DNA from: Palsa-504 sp963705835
Lineage (GTDB): Bacteria; Actinomycetota; Actinomycetes; Streptosporangiales; Streptosporangiaceae
Length of the DNA stretch: 64,000 nucleotides
Assembly: GCA_963705835.1 (NCBI GenBank)
Contig: CAVPLC010000034.1
Span: 1 to 64,000 of the forward strand
Reading direction: 5' to 3'
How positions within the stretch are numbered: the first letter of the stretch is position 1; each line of letters begins with the position of its first letter. Positions 1 through 7,063 of this stretch are shown in pieces. The notes under the pieces were generated by a model. It searched no databases and had not been told where the DNA came from. It saw nothing but the letters and a program-made list of their open reading frames with translations. A program made the position numbers and the translations under genes.

Positions 1-1
1 G

Positions 2-1087
2 TACTCTGGCTCGATCTGGACGGCCTACGCCCAGTTCCTCCTCGGCGGAGTCGGCTTCGGCATGGTCTACTCGAGTTGCATCAACATCGTGGCCAAGTGG
101 TACCCGGGAAAGCAGGGTTTGCGCACCGGGTTCGTCAATGGCGGGTGGGCGTACGGCTCGGTGCCGTTCATCATCGCGATCGGCGGGTTCCTGACAGGTG
201 GCGGCGCATCCGCCTACCTGACCCCGCGCAGATGAAGAACTTCATCCTCGTGGCAGGGCCTCATCATGACCGTCGGCATCTGCCTCGCCGGGTTCTTCCT
301 GAAGGACCCGCCGAAGAACTGGTGGCCGAAGGAGATCGACCCGCTCAACTGGCAGAAGCGCAGCACGTGACCTGCGCACAACCCGCCGGCGCTGCGCCAC
401 TACAGCCTCGCCCAGATGTGGCGCACGCCGCAGGCCAAGTGGATAGGCATCCAGTACGCCTGCTTCGTCGGCTGCTCGCTGTTCGGCGTGGCCTACTACT
501 ACGGGTTCGGGCCGGCGATGGACCTCGGGAAGTGGGCTGCCGTGGGCGGCGCGGCGCTCTTCGCTCTGGCAGATGGGGGGTTCCGGCCGTTCTACGGCTG
601 GCTGTCGGAGTACATCAGCCGCCGGAAGACGATGATGTACGCGTACTCGGGCAACGTGGTCTTCCAGCTGCTCGCGCTGTGGGCGGGTGAAGCGCACCAG
701 CCGGTGCTGTTCGCCATCTGCGCCCTCATCTCCGGCGGCCTGTCCGGTGCCAACTTCCCGATGACGGCGGCCATGGTGGCCGACTACTACGGCGAGACCA
801 ACAACGCCGTCAACTACGGCTCGATCTACGCGTGGAAGGCGCTCGGCGGCAACTTCGCCGGCGGCGGCGCCGCGCTCATCATGACCGGCACCCTGTACGG
901 CACGGCGCAGTACGCCTGGCCTCGGGGATTCTTCTCCGGCGCCGCACTCGGCGCGATCGCCGTGCTCATCGTGACCTTCAAGTGCAAGCCGCCTTCAGTT
1001 GAGCAGATGCAGCGAGCCGTGGAACGCACGGAAGCGGCCGCCCAGGCAAAGGCGGCGAAACGGCCGAAGGCGGCGGTCCCTGCGTAG
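2..1087 (+). pseudogene. OFA-family MFS transporter (oxalate/formate antiporter-like), 5'-truncated and broken
   Basis: This is the 3' part of a major facilitator transporter of the oxalate:formate antiporter type; the window edge cuts off its start. Frame 2 is open from base 2 and reads membrane segments typical of the family (GGVGFGMVYSSC, NGGWAYGSVPFIIAIGGF). A TGA at 233 can be bypassed by a move to frame 1 (QMKNFIL) and back to frame 2 near 250 (WQGLIMTVGICLAGFFL), followed by the family-like KDPPKNWWP loop. A further in-frame TGA lies at 368-370, after which the same frame continues (NPPALRHYSLAQM) through five or six more hydrophobic segments to the TAG at 1085. The longest intact piece is 416-1087 (223 aa), too short to be a working MFS protein. 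Two compensating shifts plus a stop mean either a pseudogene or poor consensus. The family call is by motif memory only. Confidence 0.7.
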
Positions 1088-1098
1088 ACTGCCCTACC

Positions 1099-1155
1099 CC
1101 AGGATCGTGGTGGATGACCCCGGTCGCAACGGATATGCATCCACCACGATCATGG
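1099..1155. repeat. Long inverted repeat between transporter remnant and small gene
   Basis: Arms GATCGTGGTGGATG (1103-1116) and CATCCACCACGATC (1138-1151) are perfect 14-base complements with a 21-base spacer. They extend to 1099 and 1155 with one mismatch. The repeat starts 12 bases after the transporter's stop and ends 29 bases before the next start codon. There is no T-run, so it could be a non-canonical terminator, a paired operator or an RNA hairpin in the leader of the next gene. Confidence 0.75.
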
Positions 1156-1183
1156 ACAGGGTATCTACAGGTTCCGGAGGTCT

Positions 1184-1447
1184 ATGTATCCGTACCAGCT
1201 GAAGCTGCCGCTCGCGCCCTACCGGTTCGTCTGGCGCGACGAGCCGGCGGTCGACGCGGCCAAGGACGCCACCGAGTTGTACACCGAGGAGCGGTACCGG
1301 CACGCCGACGGCACCTCGACGATCATCCGCGAGTACCGGGCCGACGGGTCGTACCACATCATGTCCGACAGGGGCGAGATCGAGCTCATCGACAACGCGA
1401 ACGATCCGTACGCGCCAGACCCGGTGAGCGTCGTCAGGCTTCCCTAG
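1184..1447 (+). CDS. Small conserved-looking hypothetical protein (87 aa)
   Basis: An 87-residue soluble protein with no signal peptide or membrane segment. A clear GGAGG Shine-Dalgarno sequence sits about 6 bases upstream of the ATG, which fixes the start. The composition is acidic and aromatic-rich (YRFVWRDEP, EYRADGSYHIMSD). The repeated 'ADGTSTIIREYRADGSYH' pattern looks like short beta strands. I do not recognise a family. It follows the broken MFS transporter and ends inside the 3' end of the convergent GntR gene (14-base overlap), so it may be a leftover of the transporter operon. The function is unknown. Confidence 0.6.
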   Translation: MYPYQLKLPLAPYRFVWRDEPAVDAAKDATELYTEERYRHADGTSTIIREYRADGSYHIMSDRGEIELIDNANDPYAPDPVSVVRLP

Positions 1448-2123
1448 GGCTCCTGGGGCGGTGGTAGGCGTTCCTGGTCCGCTCGGTGTGCTTGCGGGCC
1501 AGCAGCTGCGCCCGGGCGGGGTCGCTGGCCTCGATGGCGTCGATCATGTCCTTGTGCTCGGCCCATGAGCCGGGCCCGCGCGCCGGGGCGACCATCCGGT
1601 AGTACCACTGCACCCGGCGGCCGACGATGTCGGCGAGCTCGGCGAGCACGGAGTTGCCTGCGATCGCCGCGATCTCGGCGTGGAACGCGTCGTTCGCTGC
1701 CACCGCGCGGCCGAAATCGTCCTCCTCGGCGGCCGCCTGCCCCTCGGCGCAGATCTCCCTGAGCCTGGCCACCTGCGCGGGGCTCGCGGCCCCGGCCGCG
1801 AGCCTGGCCGTCTCGGCCTCGAGCAGCGCGCGCACGTCGAGCAGCTCGTCCACTTCGGAATCGGTGGGCACGTGCACGAAGGCGCCCTGGCTGGGCCGCA
1901 GGTCCACCCAGCCTTCGGCCTCCATGCGGTGCAGCGCCTCGCGGATCGGCTGCCTGCTGACCCCGAGGTGGCGAGCCAGGTCGGTCTCCACCATGTGCTG
2001 GCCAGGCGGCAGCTCGCCGCCCACGATCAGGTCGATCAGCGCGTCATACACCGACTGGCGCAGCGGCACCGGCCGTTGCAGGGGGCGGATCACCCCCGCC
2101 GACATCGTTACACCCTGCACCAT
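1434..2123 (-). CDS. GntR-family transcriptional regulator, FadR/FCD subfamily
   Basis: 229 aa. The N-terminal winged helix-turn-helix (about residues 18-85) has the GntR signature LRQSVYDALIDLIVGGELPP and the recognition helix region LGVSRQPIREALHRMEAEG. The C-terminal part (about 90-215) is an all-helical FCD effector domain with the D-x3-R/H-x3-H type pattern (DAFHAEIAAIAGN, EHKDMIDAIEASD) that usually binds a metal and a small carboxylate. Regulators of this subfamily commonly control catabolism and uptake of organic acids, which would suit the adjacent oxalate/formate-type transporter; that link is inference. Convergent with the 87-aa gene. Another in-frame ATG lies at residue 7. Confidence 0.9.
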   Translation of the reverse strand: MVQGVTMSAGVIRPLQRPVPLRQSVYDALIDLIVGGELPPGQHMVETDLARHLGVSRQPIREALHRMEAEGWVDLRPSQGAFVHVPTDSEVDELLDVRALLEAETARLAAGAASPAQVARLREICAEGQAAAEEDDFGRAVAANDAFHAEIAAIAGNSVLAELADIVGRRVQWYYRMVAPARGPGSWAEHKDMIDAIEASDPARAQLLARKHTERTRNAYHRPRSPREA

Positions 2124-2186
2124 CTCGCCCTACCCTCCCGCACCCGCGAACAGGAAGAGTTTATCGGCGACAGTATGCAAAGTGCG

Positions 2187-2204
2187 ATCCCCGGATCCGG
2201 GGAT
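2187..2204. promoter_or_regulatory. 18-bp perfect palindrome (operator or terminator)
   Basis: ATCCCCGGATCCGGGGAT is fully self-complementary. It lies 64 bases upstream of the GntR start and 28 bases past the stop of the leftward lipoprotein gene. It could be the GntR autoregulatory site or a GC-rich terminator stem. With no loop, it is more like a protein-binding site. Confidence 0.55.
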
Positions 2205-2231
2205 GTCCCGGCTCGCCGCGGGCCGGGATGG

Positions 2232-2930
2232 TCAGAAGCCGTACTTGGAGCCGTCGACCGTCAGGTTGGCGGGCGGCGGGGTGAGCGTCAGCGGCGCGTT
2301 GTAGTCGGAGAAGTCCATGATGCCGTTGCCGGTGTCGAGGCGCACGACCTGGGGACTGGCCGAGTTCGTGACGTATTCGCTGCCCTGCTGGCCGGTGGCC
2401 TTGATCTGGAGCACGCGCTGCCCGGAGATCGTGGTCGCCGTGCCCTTGGTGAACGTGCTCCCCGAGCCGAGCTGGCTGGTGATGCGGCTGAGGCCGCAGA
2501 GCGTGGCCAGGTTGGCGCTCTTGCCGGTCGTGGACAGGTACTTTCCGGTCAGGAGGTTCGTCAAGGCGGCGTTGACGCCGCTGGACTTCAGGTACTGCCG
2601 GTCCGGCTTGATCCATAGCTTGCTGCCGATCCCCACGACCCCGACCGAGCCTGCCCCTTGAGCGCCGAGCGTGCCGGTGCAGCCGCCGGGGCCCTCGGTC
2701 AGGTTCATCGTCAGCGCCCCGCCGAAGGTAACGATCGACCCGGTGAGGTGGACCGAGGAGGCGGCCTTGAGGTTGTCGAGGGACTGGGCATAGATCTGCT
2801 GGGCCGTCATCCCGGCGAGCGGGTCGGCCGACGAGCCGGAACCCCCGCAGCCGGTGACGGCCGCGAGGATCGCCGCGGACGAGACGGCGATCACGACCGC
2901 GCGCGGGCTGGCTGACCGGAAAAACCGCAC
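2232..2930 (-). CDS. Secreted lipoprotein, LppX/LprG-like
   Basis: About 232 aa, read from GTG at 2930, which has GAGGAG 7-8 bases upstream. The N-terminus is a lipoprotein signal: positive residues, a hydrophobic core (VVIAVSSAAILAA) and lipobox VTGC followed by a Gly/Ser linker. The mature part resembles actinobacterial LppX/LprA/LprG-type lipoproteins, which carry lipids or glycolipids in the cell envelope ('SLDNLKAASSVHLTG', 'LWIKPDRQYLK'). The same reading frame runs upstream into the ABC permease, giving an apparent 799-residue fusion from 4631. The ribosome-binding site and signal peptide argue for a separate gene. Likely the last gene of the exporter operon. Confidence 0.75.
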   Translation of the reverse strand: MRFFRSASPRAVVIAVSSAAILAAVTGCGGSGSSADPLAGMTAQQIYAQSLDNLKAASSVHLTGSIVTFGGALTMNLTEGPGGCTGTLGAQGAGSVGVVGIGSKLWIKPDRQYLKSSGVNAALTNLLTGKYLSTTGKSANLATLCGLSRITSQLGSGSTFTKGTATTISGQRVLQIKATGQQGSEYVTNSASPQVVRLDTGNGIMDFSDYNAPLTLTPPPANLTVDGSKYGF

Positions 2931-3003
2931 TGCGCTGCTCCTCAACCTGTATCGGGAAGACCAGCAGCCTACCCCAACGCCCGGACCGCGTGGCCAGAAA
3001 GGC

Positions 3004-4631
3004 TCAACCGATGTCGCGGCGGCGCAGGCCAGCCCGGCCGCGGCGAACGCGAGCGCGGCCAGGCAAAGCCACACCAGCGGGGCGGCCGAGACCGTGCCGC
3101 CGGGCAGCCGCGGCGCGTGCGTGAACGGGGAGATGTCCATCACCCAGTGCGACAGCTGCAGCACCTGGCCGAACAGCGCGATCGCCACCACCAGGCCCAC
3201 CGCGGTCCACGCCCCCGCGACGGCGGCCCGCGGCGCCAGCCCGAACAGCAGGACGGCCACCGCGGCCAGCACCAGCGCGGACGGCAGCTGGGCGAAAGCC
3301 GCGCCGAGCAGCTGTGCCACCTGGTGGCCCGCCGAGCCCACCCGCAGCCCGTAGCCCAGGCCCGTCGCCACCCCGGCCACGGCCAGCAGCAGCGCGGTCC
3401 CGGCCACGGCGACGCCGATGTGGCTGAGCGCCCAGCGGATCCGGCCGGTGGCCGTGGCTAGCACCTCCTCGGCCCGGCCGTCGGTTTCCTCGTCGCGCAG
3501 CCGCAGGATCGCGGATGTCGCGTAGGCCGCGGCGACCAGGCCTGCCAGCAGCATGAGAGCGGCCAGGTAGGCGTTGGTGATGGCCGCCTGCCCGCCCAGC
3601 CGGGTGAACTCGCGCTGGAGCGCGCTGCTGGTCCCGAACAGCTGGCCGATGCCCTTCGCCGCGGCGCCGCTGGCCGCGAAGATGAAGGCGTACCCGGTCA
3701 CCCAGCCCGCCAGCGTGCCCCACTGCAGCCGCCAGGCCAGGCCGGACGGGTTCTGCAGGAAAACCGAGGCCGTCGGTCGTCCGGGCCGGTCGGGCAGCAG
3801 GCCGGCGCCAAGGTCGCGGTGCGCCGCGAGCCCGACGGCCAGGCCGACGCCCAGCGCGAAGGTGGCCAGGGGCAGTGCCAGCACCCACCAGCGTTCGGCG
3901 GCGAACGGCCGGGCCAGCTGGATCCAACCGAGCGGCGACACCCACGACAGCCAGGACGGACCGCTGGCGCCGGCCGCGTCGCCCGCGCCGCGCAGCATGA
4001 ACGCCACGCCGAGCACGCCGAGTGCGATCCCCCGTGCGGCGCGGGCCCTGGAGGCCAGCTGGGCCGCCACGGCGGTGATCCCGGTGAAGGCCAGCCCGCA
4101 GCAGCCGATACCCAGCCCGAGTGCGCCCGAGCCGGCGGCCGACAGCCCGGTCAGGGGCAGCACCGCGCACAGCAGCAGGGCGATCACGACATTTGCCACG
4201 GCCGCGGTGGTCAGGGCCGCGGCGAGGGCCGCGCCCCGCCCGACCACCGCTGAGCCCACCAGTTCCAGGCGCCCCGCCTCCTCGTCGGTCCTGGTGTGCC
4301 TGATCACCACGAAGATCGCCATCAAGGCGGCGAAGATGCCGGCCCAGATCCCGTAGCGCCAGGTGGTGAGCGAACCGAGCGAGTCACCGTCCAGCCGGCC
4401 GTACAGGAACCGCAGGGCGGGGTTTGCCTCACCGGACGCCGCCAGCGCGGCCCGCCCGGCCGCGGTCGGGTACAGCTTCTTGAACGTGTACGCGGTGCCA
4501 GCCACCAGCGCGACGATCACGTAGACGCTGGCCGGCAGCGCGATCCGGTCCCTGCGGAAGGCGAGCCTGGCGAGCTGGCCGGTGCCGGTCAAGCCGGTGC
4601 CGTTGTGCCGCTCGCGGGCGATGACGGTCAT
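3004..4631 (-). CDS. ABC-2 type exporter permease (antibiotic/lipid export type)
   Basis: About 542 aa with roughly twelve hydrophobic segments, as in the long permeases paired with a DrrA-like ATPase (the group often annotated as 'polyketide antibiotic exporter'). The ATG at 4631 overlaps, in ATGA form, a TGA in one frame of the upstream ATPase, suggesting translational coupling. The usual C-terminal ending RRRDIG-stop is present at 3004-3025 but one frame off. In the frame of the main body the stop is missed and translation would run into the lipoprotein to 2232. A single-base indel near 3025-3035 is the simplest explanation. Predicted to sit in the plasma membrane and export a hydrophobic substrate that cannot be named from sequence. 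Confidence 0.8.
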
Positions 4632-5544
4632 CCCGACGCTCCCGCCGAGCTCCGTTCGGAAGAAGAAGAAGAAGGTAGTGCCTGAGGAACAGTTCCTCGA
4701 GGGTCGGCGGCCGGCAGGTCAGGGACCGGACGCCGGCTGAGGTCAGGCGGGCGAGCACGTCGTTCAGGGCGGCCTGATCCACCTCGCAGCGCAGCCGCGG
4801 GCCGTCGGTCACCAGGTCGTGCACGCCGGGCAGGCCGCCCAGGCTGACCGGCCCCGCGAGCTCGGCGTCGACGAGGTTCCTGGTCAGGTGGCGCATCTCG
4901 GCCAGCGTGCCGGTCTCCACGGCCCGGCCGTCGCGGATGATCGTCACCCGGTCCGACAGCGCCTCGGCCTCGGCCAGGATGTGGCTGGACAGCAGGATGG
5001 TGCGGCCCTCGCGCCGCTCCTCGTTGACGCACTCGCGGAACGCCGCCTCCATCAGCGGGTCCAGGCCCGCGGTCGGCTCGTCGAGCAGCAGCAGTTCCGC
5101 GTCGCTGGCCAGCGCCGCGATCAGCGCGACCTTCTGCCGGTTGCCCTTGGAGTAGGCGCGTGCCTTCTTGGCCGGGTCGAGTTCGAACCGCTCGGTGAGG
5201 GCCTGCCTGCGCTTGGCGTCCTGGCCGCCGCGAAGGCGGCCGAGCAGGTCGATGATCTCGCCGCCGGTCAGGCCCGGCCACAGCGTCACGTCACCCGGCA
5301 CGTAGGCCAGCCGCCGGTGCAGCGCCGTCGCGTCCCGCCAGGGGTCCCCGCCGAGCAGCCGGGCCTCGCCGTCGTCCTTGGCGAGCAGGCCGAGCAGGAT
5401 GCGGATGGTGGTGGTCTTGCCCGCGCCGTTCGGCCCGAGGAAGGCGTGCACCTCGCCGGCGCGGACGGTGAGATCGAGGCCGTCCAGGGCCACGGTCCGG
5501 CCGAACGACTTGCGCAGGGCCCGGATCTCGATCGCGTTTGCCAT
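4429..5544 (-). CDS. ABC transporter ATP-binding protein (DrrA-type)
   Basis: Energises the ABC-2 permease. Walker A GPNGAGKTTT (about residues 38-47), Walker B LLLLDEPTAGLD and the H-loop SSHIL are present. The signature motif is atypical (YSKGNRQK instead of LSGGQ), a variant common in this exporter subfamily. The family normally ends near PPTLEELFLRHY, which here falls about 70 residues before the stop. The coding frame then enters a (GAA)5 stretch (4659-4673 on the plus strand) and continues antiparallel to family expectation, overlapping the permease by about 200 bases. In the +2 frame a TGA at 4628-4630 would overlap the permease ATG. The true end is therefore probably 4628, with a frameshift near 4675. 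Confidence 0.88.
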   Translation of the reverse strand: MANAIEIRALRKSFGRTVALDGLDLTVRAGEVHAFLGPNGAGKTTTIRILLGLLAKDDGEARLLGGDPWRDATALHRRLAYVPGDVTLWPGLTGGEIIDLLGRLRGGQDAKRRQALTERFELDPAKKARAYSKGNRQKVALIAALASDAELLLLDEPTAGLDPLMEAAFRECVNEERREGRTILLSSHILAEAEALSDRVTIIRDGRAVETGTLAEMRHLTRNLVDAELAGPVSLGGLPGVHDLVTDGPRLRCEVDQAALNDVLARLTSAGVRSLTCRPPTLEELFLRHYLLLLLPNGARRERRDDRHRPRAAQRHRLDRHRPARQARLPQGPDRAAGQRLRDRRAGGWHRVHVQEAVPDRGRAGRAGGVR

Positions 5545-5562
5545 GGCCCCAGCCTACATAAG

Positions 5563-5598
5563 TTTCACGGATTTCTGAAAATTAGGAATACGGTATTC
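5563..5598. promoter_or_regulatory. Divergent promoter/operator region of the exporter operon
   Basis: The 76-base gap between the divergent ATPase and regulator genes is AT-rich. It contains two dyads: TTTCTGAAA (5572-5580, inside the longer TTTCA-n8-TGAAA at 5563-5580) and GAATACGGTATTC (5586-5598, a 6-1-6 palindrome). The second lies just before the AGGAGG of the regulator gene. These are good candidates for autoregulatory binding sites. Confidence 0.55.
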
Positions 5599-5620
5599 TA
5601 AAGGAGGAGGTGACACCCGC

Positions 5621-6115
5621 ATGCCGGACGGTTCAAAAGCGCAGGACGAGGCCATGTTCGGCTACATGGAGCGGTTCGCCTCCGTCCTGGTCGCGGCCGG
5701 CTTCCCGCCCATGCCGGCCCGGGTCTTCGTCGCGCTGCTGATCACGGACTCGGGACGGCTCACCGCCGCCGAACTCGCCGAGGTCCTGCGGGTCAGCCCC
5801 GCCGCGGTCTCGGGAGCGGTGCGTTACCTGACCCAGCTCAACCTGGTGCACAAGGAGCGGGTGCCGGGCTCCCGCCGGGACTACTACCGGATGCCCGACG
5901 ACATCTGGAGCGACATGTTCCGGCTGCGCAACCAGGTCATGCAGCGCTGGGCGGCGCTGATCTGGGAGGGCATCGAGCTGCTCGGCGCGGACACCCGGGC
6001 CGCCGCGCGGCTGGCCGAGCACGCCACGTTCTTCGAGTTCGTCTCCCGGGAGATGCCCGAGGTCCTCAAGCGCTGGGACGAATACCGGGCCGCGCAGGCC
6101 GAGGGTTCCCGGTAG
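5621..6115 (+). CDS. MarR/GbsR-like winged-helix transcriptional regulator
   Basis: 164 aa, preceded by an almost ideal AGGAGGAGGTG ribosome-binding site. The central winged helix (about residues 25-95) contains ARVFVALLITDSGRLTAAEL and the recognition helix VSPAAVSGAVRYLTQLNLV, followed by the wing ERVPGSRRDYYRM. The helical C-terminal part probably mediates dimerisation. Regulators of this type are very often divergent from a DrrAB-like exporter, exactly as here, and typically repress it until a toxic substrate binds. That role is inferred from context. The gene ends 8 bases before the convergent SDR gene. Confidence 0.85.
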   Translation: MPDGSKAQDEAMFGYMERFASVLVAAGFPPMPARVFVALLITDSGRLTAAELAEVLRVSPAAVSGAVRYLTQLNLVHKERVPGSRRDYYRMPDDIWSDMFRLRNQVMQRWAALIWEGIELLGADTRAAARLAEHATFFEFVSREMPEVLKRWDEYRAAQAEGSR

Positions 6116-6123
6116 CGTTTGCG

Positions 6124-6931
6124 CTAACCCTGGGGCACCTGCGCGTCCGGGAGGGTGAACTCCCCGCCCAGGTAGCGCAGCACAGGGTCGGTGTCGGGCC
6201 GCGGTTCGCCGTGTTCCGCGATGATCTCGGCGGCGTACGCCTCCGCGTCGTCCCGCGGCTGATAGCCCAGGGCCCTGGCCTCGGCCAGTGACACCCAGCC
6301 GCCGCGCGTGTTGGCCGACACCCCGAAGATGACCCGGAACCCGGGCCGTTCCGCGGTCAGGCAGGCCTCGAACAGCCGGCCCGTGTCGTCAGGGGACAGC
6401 CAGGTCGACAGCATCCGCACGTTCGTCGGCCGGGGGAAGCAGGACAAGATGCGTATGCAGATCGCGTCCAGGCCGTACCGGTGGTGGTACATGGCGGCCA
6501 GGGCCTCGGTGGCCGCCTTGGAGATTCCGTAGTACGTGTCGGGCGCGGGGAAGGCGTAGTCGGGCACGGGGAAGGCTTCACGCGGCGTGAAGCCGACCGC
6601 GTGGTTGGACGAGGCGAAGATGACCCGGGGCGTGCCAGGCCCGGCGGGCCGCCTCGAACGCCGCGTAGCCGCCGTTGATGTTCGTCTCCAGGATGCGCGG
6701 CCAGGACGCCTCACCGGGGATCCCGGCCAGGTGGACGACGGCGTCCGCGCCCTGGCAGGCGGCCGTCATGGCGTCCAGGTCGGTCACCGAGGCCTGGATC
6801 GCCTCCTCGCCGGGCCCGGCGGTCAGCGGGGCGATATCGAGCAGCCGCAGCGTCCGGCCCGGCCTGGCCAGCCTCGGCCGCAGCATGGATCCGACGAGGC
6901 CCGCGGCCCCGGTGACGACGATGACCGGCAC
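6124..6931 (-). pseudogene. NAD-dependent epimerase/uronate dehydrogenase-like SDR, frameshifted
   Basis: Two overlapping frames together make one extended short-chain dehydrogenase of about 269 aa. The N-terminal piece (6931 to about 6640) carries the nucleotide-binding motif VTGAAGLVGS and the substrate-side segment DAVVHLAGIPGE. The C-terminal piece (about 6637 to 6124) carries the catalytic YYGISKA (Y-x3-K) and the segment VIFASSNHAVGF, which strongly resembles uronate dehydrogenases. The two join at about 6637 by one extra base (or two missing). If the shift is real the gene is inactive. Uronate dehydrogenases oxidise glucuronate/galacturonate to aldarolactones; the substrate here is a guess from motif similarity. 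Confidence 0.75.
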
Positions 6932-7063
6932 CCGTCAGCCCCCCTAGTCGTCTAGCTGGACACCCACCGTGATGCGCCGGCATCCCAGCCCGGTCACGAG
7001 CCGATACCAGGTCGCGCACGCACCCTTTTTATCAGCCATTTCGGGCCTTACGCTCAAATTCTG

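Noticed and set aside
4651..4673. CCGTTCGGAA followed by (GAA)5 as a fifth copy of the recurring motif
   Set aside because: The similarity ends at the motif core and the site lies inside the ATPase/permease junction; the GAA run is a simple trinucleotide repeat.
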